From the NCBI GenBank assembly GCA_035685445.1, contig DASSAK010000080.1, forward strand, positions 1 to 41,530: DNA of 41,530 bases, written 5' to 3'. This document shows positions 15,656 through 22,572 of this stretch, in pieces (position 1 is the first letter of the stretch; every line of letters begins with the position of its first letter). The translations under genes and the position numbers were made by a program. Below the pieces are notes generated by a model. It saw nothing but the letters and a program-made list of their open reading frames with translations. It made no database searches and was not told the DNA's origin. The DNA is from DRGT01 sp035685445. GTDB taxonomy: Archaea; Thermoproteota; Nitrososphaeria; Nitrososphaerales; Nitrosopumilaceae.

Positions 15656-16960
15656 TTGGAAATAGGGCTTGGAGTATTAGGTCAGCGTAGAATAAATCTA
15701 AAGTCAAAAGCTACAATTGGCTACATTGTAATGATTTTTTCTGCAGCTTTTACTGGGCTTACAAATGCATTTGCAAAACCATTGATAGACATTGAAGGAT
15801 TTCAAACAATGGAGATCAGCCCGATTGCATTGGTGGCAATGATTTATCTCATAAACGCATTATTCTTTACGCCATTAACAAGAAAGTCTGCTCCACTAAA
15901 AACAATCGGAAGAAGAAACATGTTCTTTTTGACGTTAATTGGAATTTCTGAAGTTGCAGGATTAATGACATATTTCTTTGGATTAAAAGAATCAACTGCA
16001 ATTAATTCTGCAATTATGAGTGAGGGGGAAATGATATTTTCATTATTGATTGCAATAACAATTCTTCGTGAAAGATTGCACAAAAAAGAGATCTCGCCTT
16101 TCGCAATGATAATTTTGGGCATGGTCATAATTCCCGTAGGAATAGATCTGCATCAAAATGGATTTGCTGTATCAGATCTAGTTTTTGGAGATATGCTAAT
16201 TTTGTTATCAGGCCTATTTTATGCTCTCGATATCAACCTATGCAAATATGTCAGTAAACGAATGGATGCAAAAAGAATTACTCAATTAACCTCATTTGTT
16301 TCAGGAGGTTTTGCGCTTGCATTAATGATAATGTTTAATGTGCCATTTAATGTGGATTGGTCACAAGTTCCTAGTATTGTTGTTTTATCGATTATTGGTA
16401 CTGGACTTGCCGCATTCTTTTTCATTATTGCCCTAAGGTTAATTGGTGCAGTTAGATCATTATTGTTGTATTCATCATCATCAGCATTTGGAGTCATATT
16501 TTCTTCAATGTTCTTAGGAGAAGCAATTACAGTTCCAAACATTGTATCAATTGTTTTGGTGATGGGAGGAATCTACTTTTTGAGAAACAGATTGGCAGAA
16601 GATGATTCTTCTGAAGTGAAGATCAAAACTAAAATTCAAAAGACTCAAAATGGAAAATGGTTCAAATTATCAGATAGTAATCATTTGAAGATAAATTCCA
16701 GGGAACATCAATTTTCTCCAGGCCTAGGAATATCTCACACACTATCAAAATTAGAATGGAGATTAAAGTTTTGGAATGATGAAAAACGTATTTTCCAGGC
16801 TGCCAAATATAATGCTGCTCTGCATGCTTATAGATGCTTTTTAGGAAAAGGCGTTGCAAGATTTATCTCTCACAATAAAGGAATGTCAAATAGCAAATTC
16901 TATTCTAAGAATTTAGATGCGATAAAAGACAATGTTGTGAACAATCAGGGTGATGGATGA
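15656..16960 (+). CDS. DMT-superfamily (EamA) transporter with a C-terminal cytosolic extension
   Basis: 434 residues. Residues about 17-320 contain ten hydrophobic helices in two EamA repeats (first ending near FAMIILGMVIIPVGI, second near SIVLVMGGIYFL), as in drug/metabolite exporters. From about 325 to the end there is a hydrophilic tail of about 110 residues, rich in Lys, Asn and aromatics (KLEWRLKFW, AALHAYRCF), unusual for EamA proteins. Start TTG 15656, about 27 bases after GGTTATAAAC. It overlaps the next gene at its 3' end. Substrate unknown. Confidence 0.88.
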   Translation: MEIGLGVLGQRRINLKSKATIGYIVMIFSAAFTGLTNAFAKPLIDIEGFQTMEISPIALVAMIYLINALFFTPLTRKSAPLKTIGRRNMFFLTLIGISEVAGLMTYFFGLKESTAINSAIMSEGEMIFSLLIAITILRERLHKKEISPFAMIILGMVIIPVGIDLHQNGFAVSDLVFGDMLILLSGLFYALDINLCKYVSKRMDAKRITQLTSFVSGGFALALMIMFNVPFNVDWSQVPSIVVLSIIGTGLAAFFFIIALRLIGAVRSLLLYSSSSAFGVIFSSMFLGEAITVPNIVSIVLVMGGIYFLRNRLAEDDSSEVKIKTKIQKTQNGKWFKLSDSNHLKINSREHQFSPGLGISHTLSKLEWRLKFWNDEKRIFQAAKYNAALHAYRCFLGKGVARFISHNKGMSNSKFYSKNLDAIKDNVVNNQGDG

Positions 16961-17459
16961 GATGAGTTGGGTAATTCTTGATGACGAGAATATTAGAAAT
17001 ACTTCGCCTGAGAACAGATTAAAGCACTGCAAAGATGTCTTAGAAAACGAAGAGGATGCATCAAAAAGATGGGATGCAGTATGGATTTTAGGCGAACTTG
17101 CCAGAGAGGAAAAAGAAACTCCATTTTTTAACAAAGCAGCAGACTTGTTAGTGTGGACATTAGAAAATGATGACGACGGAGTTGTAAAACATGAAGTATG
17201 TTACCAAATTTCAGCATGCAACATGAGAAATAAAATTCCTGATTTAGTTAAAGCGGGGCTTTACAACGACAATCCTTTAGCTAGACATGAAGCAATTGAA
17301 TGCCTAGGATTCATGGAGGCATTTGAGATTAAAGATGAATTGAAAAAAGCTTTACATGATCCTGAATATTATGTAAAAGAAACAGCAATGTGTGCAATTA
17401 AAAGACTAGAAAGAATGAAAAATAAAAAAAATCGATTTACTGCGCCTGAAATATTGTAA
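16953..17459 (+). CDS. HEAT-repeat protein, paralog of 15054-15536, deoxyhypusine-hydroxylase-like half
   Basis: 168-169 residues (GTG 16950 or ATG 16953). Same layout as the paralog: RWDAVWILGEL, then KHEVCYQIS and RHEAIECLG, with HE pairs 32 residues apart (H81/E82 and H113/E114 counting from 16950), then 'ETAMCAIKRLERM'. Both pairs that would bind iron in deoxyhypusine hydroxylase are kept. The start lies inside the transporter stop region, indicating coupling to it. Two such half proteins could pair to make a four-HE site; that is an inference. Confidence 0.8.
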   Translation: MDEMSWVILDDENIRNTSPENRLKHCKDVLENEEDASKRWDAVWILGELAREEKETPFFNKAADLLVWTLENDDDGVVKHEVCYQISACNMRNKIPDLVKAGLYNDNPLARHEAIECLGFMEAFEIKDELKKALHDPEYYVKETAMCAIKRLERMKNKKNRFTAPEIL

Positions 17460-17473
17460 AATAAATTTGTGGA

Positions 17474-18190
17474 TTAAATCTTAATTACTTGAAGAATAGA
17501 GCTGTCTGCAAGTGAATTTTTCTTCATTTGAATTTTAACTCTAACAGAATTTTTTTCAATTTCAATATTGATGTTTTTGAATAATGTTTCATATTTTGTA
17601 ACTTTTTTTCCATCACTTGTTACTGATTGACCATTTGCCACAAGCAACCCATCTTTTATCAAACTATTGATTTTTCTATATCCTGAAGTTTGTGGAATTT
17701 TACAGGTGTTTAGAATGTCTGCAACAATGTGAGGGCGGTCTAAAACGGAATTCAGAATGGCTTTTTTATCTGGATCTCCAAATGACTCTAAGAAGATTTT
17801 TGCGAGCCCATCATCTCTAATTGTGACCCAATCAGAGTTGGCATTTTTGATTTTCTCCATTTCAACAATTTTTTGAAGGAATTTTTCTTCTAATCCGTCT
17901 GCACCAGCACCAAAAAATTCACGCAGTACACTATCAAATTTGTAAAAATCTTTGATTGCTTGAACTAGACTAATGCCATGTCTTTCTACAAGACGATCTT
18001 CAATTTTCTCTAAAGTTTTTTTTCCGAGATTTTCTTCAATTGATTTTCTCAATGATGGAACTAGTAGATTGTCCATTCCATTCTGCATGAAAAAAGGTAT
18101 TGCAATGTAGTCTATAAAGTAAGTGTTATCAACTGTAGTTACAGACAGATCCACTACAAAATCATATTTTGAAAAAAATTTTCTTGTCAT
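17474..18190 (-). CDS. transcriptional regulator: helical domain (NitrOD5-like) plus winged helix
   Basis: 238-243 residues (ATG 18190 or TTG 18205). The middle (about residues 65-130) reads LGKKTLEKIEDRLVERHGISL .. AIKDFYKFDSVLREFFGAGADGL, matching the stand-alone protein at 19853 in the same order of helices. This looks like the small domain I know as the Nitrosopumilus output domain NitrOD5 (assignment from memory). The C-terminal part, ILDRPHIVADILN..IPQTSGYRKINSLIKDGLL, is an ArsR-like winged helix with a final beta-rich tail. It probably represses or activates in response to a signal sensed by the N-terminal part. An AT-rich stretch (about 18219-18240) supplies its promoter. Confidence 0.78.
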   Translation of the reverse strand: MTRKFFSKYDFVVDLSVTTVDNTYFIDYIAIPFFMQNGMDNLLVPSLRKSIEENLGKKTLEKIEDRLVERHGISLVQAIKDFYKFDSVLREFFGAGADGLEEKFLQKIVEMEKIKNANSDWVTIRDDGLAKIFLESFGDPDKKAILNSVLDRPHIVADILNTCKIPQTSGYRKINSLIKDGLLVANGQSVTSDGKKVTKYETLFKNINIEIEKNSVRVKIQMKKNSLADSSILQVIKI

Positions 18191-18278
18191 TTCCAAATAT
18201 GACAAACAACTTTGACGATTTTTATTTTTTAATAGTAATTTTGAAAAAAAAATACGAACAAAATTGTTACTTTTACAT

Positions 18279-18322
18279 ACAAATAACTACACTGTAGATT
18301 TTTGTAGTATGTAGTATGTAAT
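18279..18322. promoter_or_regulatory. repeat-rich intergenic segment between divergent regulator genes
   Basis: Starts with ACAAATAACTACA (18279-18291), identical to 15020-15032 upstream of the TrmB gene. It continues with a CTAC/GTAG inverted repeat and two head-to-tail copies of GTAGTAT (18304-18317). It lies between the winged-helix gene and the RHH gene, so it is a candidate binding region for one of them. Confidence 0.35.
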
Positions 18323-18345
18323 TGTAAAAGACTTCCAACACATTT

Positions 18346-18361
18346 TTACCAAAAGTGGTAA
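18346..18361. promoter_or_regulatory. 16-bp palindrome TTACCA-AAAG-TGGTAA upstream of the RHH gene
   Basis: A perfect 6-4-6 inverted repeat directly before the TATA-like TAAGTAAATA (about 18362-18371) of the gene starting at 18396. It has the same arms and spacing as 15536-15551. A good candidate operator for an RHH dimer-of-dimers or another symmetric regulator. Confidence 0.5.
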
Positions 18362-18395
18362 TAAGTAAATACAAGTTGATCGCTACAGTAAGAAA

Positions 18396-18956
18396 ATGGC
18401 AGAAGTGGATTTTATGGCACAGGTAATGAAAAAAACAGATATTATTTCAATTAGAATGGATTCTAATCTTAGTAATAGTCTACACGAAAAAAGTGAAGAA
18501 CAAAAAGTTAGTTTAAACACTTTGATCAACAACATGCTTGAAAAACAAGTTCATTGGCATGACCTAACAAATGAAATTGGTTGGGTCAACATCTTTAGAA
18601 CAACATTCAAAGAATTGATGGATTCAATTTCAAAAGAAAAGGCAATTAAAATTGGCCAAACGGTTGGAAAAGAAGATCTTCAAAATTCAATAAATTTCTT
18701 TTATGGAAAAGTTGATTTGAATACAATCTTGGATTTACTAAAACGAAGATTTCAAACTATGAAAGTACAGTTTAGGCAAATTTCAAGAAACGGAATGGAA
18801 AAAATCATCATACAACACGACTTGGGTAAAAATTGGCCACATCTAGTAGTAGCTGAATTAAACGAGCTACTAAATGAACACGGATACAGAATCATAAATG
18901 ATGAATATAACAAAAGAGGATTTTCCTTCGAAATTATTTCAGTAAAAGGGGATTAA
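18396..18956 (+). CDS. RHH (Arc/CopG-like) DNA-binding protein with a conserved C-terminal domain
   Basis: 186 residues. About residues 14-50 form a ribbon-helix-helix: strand DIISIRMDS, then NLSNSLHEKSEEQKVSLNTLINNMLEKQ. The remaining 135 residues are a separate alpha/beta domain with a sharp IIIQHDLGKNWPHLVVAEL motif. The protein at 21874-22419 has the same architecture and the same HDLGK motif. The membrane-protein gene starts one base after its stop, so both should be made together. Promoter with a palindrome upstream. It probably is a regulator controlled by, or acting with, the membrane partner. Confidence 0.82.
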   Translation: MAEVDFMAQVMKKTDIISIRMDSNLSNSLHEKSEEQKVSLNTLINNMLEKQVHWHDLTNEIGWVNIFRTTFKELMDSISKEKAIKIGQTVGKEDLQNSINFFYGKVDLNTILDLLKRRFQTMKVQFRQISRNGMEKIIIQHDLGKNWPHLVVAELNELLNEHGYRIINDEYNKRGFSFEIISVKGD

Positions 18957-18957
18957 T

Positions 18958-19761
18958 TTGAGGCCAGAAAGGGTACCTGAAGTTTTAAAGACTCCAATAA
19001 ATTTTAAGGTAATAGGAATAATTTTTGCAGGAGTAATTGGGTTACAATCTTTCCTATATCTAACTCAAGAATCAGGTGATGTCGAAGAAGGAATCGCTTT
19101 TCTTTCAATGTCATTACCATTAGTTGTTGCAATATGCTCATTTTTTGTGGCGCACAGATATGGACTATCTCAGGTATTTGGAAAATCCTATCTTATGTTC
19201 TCACTTGCATATTTTGTATTTTTTCTAGCAGAAATGACCTATTATGCATATGATGTAATCTATGGAATTGACCCATATCCGTCTTTTGCGGATATTTTCT
19301 TTTTTGCGTTTTATCCGTTAACTGCAATGCACATCATAATCAATTTAAGATTTTTTAAGAGCAAAACAACCACCTGGCAAAAAATACTCTTTATTGCAAT
19401 TCCAGCAGTTATCTTTTCAGCATATACCATTACTGCTTCAGAGGCATATGGAGGTATTGAAGAAATCATCTTAGATGATGAGGCAACATTTGATTATCTA
19501 TACGGATTGATCTTTGTTGCAGTAGCTGCCATAACATTATCCTTGGCAGCTTTAGGCGCAATTGTTTTTCGTGGAGGAATGCTTGGAATAGTTTGGGTGT
19601 TACTACTAGTTGGAATTTTAATTAACAATATTGGTGATGTGTGGTATTATTATCTAGAATTATTTGGAGGATTCGACTTGTATCATCCAGTTAATTTGTT
19701 TTGGTATTCAAGTAGTTTGATAATGATTTATGCACTCTACAAACATATCAAATCAATCTAG
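18958..19761 (+). CDS. eight-helix integral membrane protein, paralog of 20137-20958
   Basis: 267 residues with eight hydrophobic segments (about 17-35, 46-67, 80-98, 110-132, 140-158, 180-202, 207-227, 243-262) and no large soluble domain. Landmarks shared with the paralog are an Ala-Glu-x-Thr-Tyr helix end (FFLAEMTYYAYD), an ADIFFFAFYPL helix, an acidic external loop and a Gly-Asp at the end of helix 7 (NNIGDVWYYY). TTG start one base after the RHH gene. The architecture suggests a membrane sensor that signals through the co-encoded soluble protein; no known family is evident to me. Confidence 0.8.
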   Translation: MRPERVPEVLKTPINFKVIGIIFAGVIGLQSFLYLTQESGDVEEGIAFLSMSLPLVVAICSFFVAHRYGLSQVFGKSYLMFSLAYFVFFLAEMTYYAYDVIYGIDPYPSFADIFFFAFYPLTAMHIIINLRFFKSKTTTWQKILFIAIPAVIFSAYTITASEAYGGIEEIILDDEATFDYLYGLIFVAVAAITLSLAALGAIVFRGGMLGIVWVLLLVGILINNIGDVWYYYLELFGGFDLYHPVNLFWYSSSLIMIYALYKHIKSI

Positions 19762-19852
19762 TTTTGTAATTCAGTGTAGTTTATTGCATTACATGTATAG
19801 CAATTTTATTACAATTAACAATTTTAAAAAGAAAGCAAGTTGATGTACCGAC

Positions 19853-20140
19853 ATGGATAACCATACAAATTCAAAACGAGATTTAATTACCGTAGCTGTT
19901 GAATATGCTCTTTTACAGATGGGAACCCCGGAACTAGACAAAGTAGAATCTCGTTTAAGAGAGGATTACAATTGTACAATCGGAGATTGTCTAGAACATC
20001 CAGAATATCTAAAACAAGTTCTGTGTGATTTGTTTGGTTATTGCTATCAAGACATACTCGACAACATAGAACAAGTGTTCAAAGATACAAAGATTAAAGA
20101 TGAGGTCGAGGGGTTTTACCAGGTCTTGAAGACAAAATGA
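19853..20140 (+). CDS. stand-alone small helical domain (NitrOD5-like)
   Basis: 95 residues, soluble, helical. The pattern VEYALLQMGTPELDKVESRL-x5-CTIGDCLEHPEYLKQVLCDLFG..DILDNI matches the middle of the winged-helix protein at 17474-18190. TTTTAAAA (19822-19829) is 27 bases before the ATG. It overlaps the next membrane-protein gene by 4 bases (ATGA). It occupies the place that the RHH gene holds in the neighbouring pair, so it is probably the soluble partner of the second membrane protein. Confidence 0.78.
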   Translation: MDNHTNSKRDLITVAVEYALLQMGTPELDKVESRLREDYNCTIGDCLEHPEYLKQVLCDLFGYCYQDILDNIEQVFKDTKIKDEVEGFYQVLKTK

Positions 20141-20958
20141 CAACTCGCAGTATCCACTTATTTGAACATTGGAATTTATCCTATTCTTTGATTGTGATTG
20201 GAATCATTTTCCTAGTTGCCAATTTACTGGATCAGGAAAACTATCCCCTAACAGAAATTTGGTACCCAACAGACCTTTTGTACGTCACAATACCAGCAAT
20301 TGCAATAATTTTTGGCAGCATTCTTTCTGTCAGATACGGCGGAAGAGGAAGTCATGGAAAGGCATGGATTATCCTAACTCTTGCGGTGGCTTGCTGGTAT
20401 ATAGCAGAAAATACGTATGTTTATGATAATGAATATGAAAATGCAAATCTTTCTACTTATACAAGTGAAATATTCTTTTTAATCGGATACCCTTTATTTT
20501 TTGTATTTGGGGTATTTTACCTCAAGCCAAGGAAAAAAATAATCTCAAAAAAAATTATTCTTACTACAACCATAGTTTCACTTGCATTAGTGATTCCAAG
20601 TCTATACATAACATTTGATCTTGAAGGAGAGGAACTAGGAGCTGCAGATGTAGTTATTACCGCACTTTATCCTATTTTAGATGGGGTAATTCTTGCTCCT
20701 GCCATTATTGGAGTCATGTTATTCTTTAGAGGACAGGTGAATCTCTTGTGGACATTAATGATGTTTGGGCTTGTGTGCCACGTGGTTGGAGACACATTCT
20801 ACTTAGGATCATATATTGATGATTCATATTATCCAGGACATTTTAGCGACATGTTATTTGTTTGGGGATACACACTGTTTACTTTTGGTTTTTACAGTCA
20901 CCTAAAACTTTACAAAAAAGAATCTTCACATAACATGGATGCATTAGAAAAACATTAA
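20137..20958 (+). CDS. eight-helix integral membrane protein, paralog of 18958-19761
   Basis: 273 residues with eight hydrophobic segments (about 13-33, 43-67, 74-95, 108-129, 138-160, 170-195, 205-225, 240-262). It shares the paralog's landmarks: YGGRGSHGKAW before helix 3, WYIAENTYVYDNEY, TSEIFFLIGYPL, an acidic external loop and VGDTFYLGSY after helix 7. The hydrophilic C-terminus is short. Its start overlaps the small helical-domain gene by 4 bases. Function unknown; sensing is inferred from the context only. Confidence 0.8.
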   Translation: MTTRSIHLFEHWNLSYSLIVIGIIFLVANLLDQENYPLTEIWYPTDLLYVTIPAIAIIFGSILSVRYGGRGSHGKAWIILTLAVACWYIAENTYVYDNEYENANLSTYTSEIFFLIGYPLFFVFGVFYLKPRKKIISKKIILTTTIVSLALVIPSLYITFDLEGEELGAADVVITALYPILDGVILAPAIIGVMLFFRGQVNLLWTLMMFGLVCHVVGDTFYLGSYIDDSYYPGHFSDMLFVWGYTLFTFGFYSHLKLYKKESSHNMDALEKH

Positions 20959-20970
20959 CCAAAAAAGAAT

Positions 20971-21276
20971 CTAATTTTTTAACGAATGTTCTTTATTGAA
21001 TTGTTCTGCAGCCTGTGTTGATTTTTTTCTTCTTTTTTGAAACAGGCTATACATAATCATTCCAACATTAACTATTGAAACAATTTCAATGAGGTCTACA
21101 CCATAAAGGAAAAAGTCCAAAGCAGGATGTACACGAGAGATTATTCCCATCTCTAGATAAAGATCTGCATTCCAAACCATGTGTGGAATTTGAATGAATT
21201 GAATTACCGCAATTATGATTACGCTTCCAAGAATTTTGTTTTCATACCAATTCCAGAATCTTTTCCATGCATTCAT
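20971..21276 (-). CDS. small two-helix membrane protein
   Basis: 101 residues with hydrophobic segments at about 15-35 (ILGSVIIIAVIQFIQIP) and 52-79 (ALDFFLYGVDLIEIVSIVNV). A Trp-rich basic N-terminus and a Lys/Arg-rich cytosolic tail follow the usual topology rule. The family is unknown to me. It converges on the membrane-protein gene, 12 bases away. Confidence 0.65.
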   Translation of the reverse strand: MNAWKRFWNWYENKILGSVIIIAVIQFIQIPHMVWNADLYLEMGIISRVHPALDFFLYGVDLIEIVSIVNVGMIMYSLFQKRRKKSTQAAEQFNKEHSLKN

Positions 21277-21420
21277 AATTTTTTTTTATTTTAATTGTAA
21301 TTAAATAACTCTAAAATTAGTAAAAACTAATTAGACCAAACTAATTTTTTTGAACCTAGAAATTTCTTATTTTTGTTAAGCAAAGCTAACATTTTAAAAT
21401 TGTATAATTTTTTAAAATTC

Positions 21421-21675
21421 ATGGAAAACAAATGTGAGCATTTTTCTGAGGCAAAAGATGTTTCTCCAAAAACCAAAGGATGTGAAGAATGTGAAAAAGA
21501 AAATTTGCCTTGGGTTGCAATTCGAATGTGTCTAACGTGTGGGCATGTAGGATGCTGTGATTCATCAGTTGGCCGTCATGCCACAAAACATTTTGAAGAA
21601 ACTGGCCATCCTGTCATGGAAGCTGTGCAAGATCAACCTTGGAAATGGTGTTACGTTCACAAAGATTACTACTAA
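21421..21675 (+). CDS. UBP-type zinc-finger protein
   Basis: 84 residues from ATG 21421; a TTG at 21373 would add 16 unlikely residues. The domain is a ZnF-UBP: CEHF near the N-terminus, C-x2-C (CEECEKE), CLTCGHVGCCDSS, GRHATKHFEETGHPVME and a final WCYVH. All the usual Cys and His are present. In eukaryotes this domain reads the ubiquitin C-terminus; stand-alone versions are common in bacteria and archaea and have unclear roles. Confidence 0.85.
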   Translation: MENKCEHFSEAKDVSPKTKGCEECEKENLPWVAIRMCLTCGHVGCCDSSVGRHATKHFEETGHPVMEAVQDQPWKWCYVHKDYY

Positions 21676-21701
21676 AATTAATTACTTGATAGAAAAATTA
21701 A

Positions 21702-21792
21702 GGAAGCTCAGAGGGCAGGGCATGGGACGATAATGCAGATGGAATGGAACACACAATTATTTTATTATCATCTCAATTAAAACCGAGCTTCC
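21702..21792. ncRNA. possible structured RNA in an intergenic gap
   Basis: The 198-base gap 21676-21873 holds a purine-rich stretch. GGAAGCTC (21702-21709) and GAGCTTCC (21785-21792) pair over 8 bp, enclosing GATAAT (21729-21734)/ATTATC (21764-21769). No open frame fits. It could be a small RNA on either strand or the 3' end of a neighbouring message. The rest of the gap shows only a GCATTACAT motif (minus strand, 21846-21854). Confidence 0.3.
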
Positions 21793-21873
21793 AATAAGAC
21801 TATCATTTTCTAGAATAAAAATAGGTAGCATTTCAACAAAATGCAATGTAATGCGAGTAATTTTTTAAAAATA

Positions 21874-22419
21874 CTAGTCTACTAGTAAAGGCGAGTTTGG
21901 TTCAGTGTTTACAACAAATGAAATGGAGTTTTGTTCAACCTTGAATGTAGAGTGTGCATCAAATTCATTTAGAACACTTTCGTACAATGAAGAAAGGTAA
22001 ATAGAATATTTTTTCCCCAAATCATGATGAATGAAAAATTTGTGTTCATTTCCATTTACTTCATAAGAGTAAGGATATTTTATTACTTTCAACCAAATTT
22101 CAATTAATTTGAGAGCAGTATGAATATTGTATTCATGTGAAAGCAACATCATGAAATCTTTTCCCTCTTGTTTTGCAATTTTTTTTGCAAGGTTTTTGAT
22201 ATCGTCCTCATTAAGCTGTGACATTAGGTGCTTTAGCATTGGTTTGAAAATTGTTCCTATTCCAGCATCAGCTGCCTTTGAATGCCACTCTACATGTTGT
22301 TTTAAAATTTGATTTACAAGAGAGTTTAAAGAAACTTCAGACTTTTCTGATTCGATGTTTAGTTTATGCAAAGTTTCTGGGTCTATACGAAAAGAAGTGC
22401 TGACCTTTTTATCAGTCAT
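21874..22419 (-). CDS. RHH DNA-binding protein, paralog of 18396-18956
   Basis: 181 residues. Residues about 5-45 give the RHH: STSFRIDPETLHKLNIESEKSEVSLNSLVNQILKQ in strand-helix-helix order. The C-terminal domain carries FFIHHDLGKKYSIYLSSLYESVLNE, equivalent to the HDLGK segment of the paralog. Unlike it, no membrane-protein gene follows; the gene stands alone and ends before the structured gap. A minus-strand TATA-like ATATTTTAAAG (about 22440-22450) is roughly 27 bases before the ATG. Confidence 0.8.
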   Translation of the reverse strand: MTDKKVSTSFRIDPETLHKLNIESEKSEVSLNSLVNQILKQHVEWHSKAADAGIGTIFKPMLKHLMSQLNEDDIKNLAKKIAKQEGKDFMMLLSHEYNIHTALKLIEIWLKVIKYPYSYEVNGNEHKFFIHHDLGKKYSIYLSSLYESVLNEFDAHSTFKVEQNSISFVVNTEPNSPLLVD

Positions 22420-22572
22420 GAATTTTCATGGCGTTTCTTTCTTTAAAATATTGTCTAAAAATGAAATTACATGTTTTTTCCAGAAAAAAACCAGTCTCAA
22501 GTGTATTGCAGTGCATTACATCTTGTTAGGCCTCAATTGGTTTTTTAATAGTCTAAAATAAACGGACTCGAC

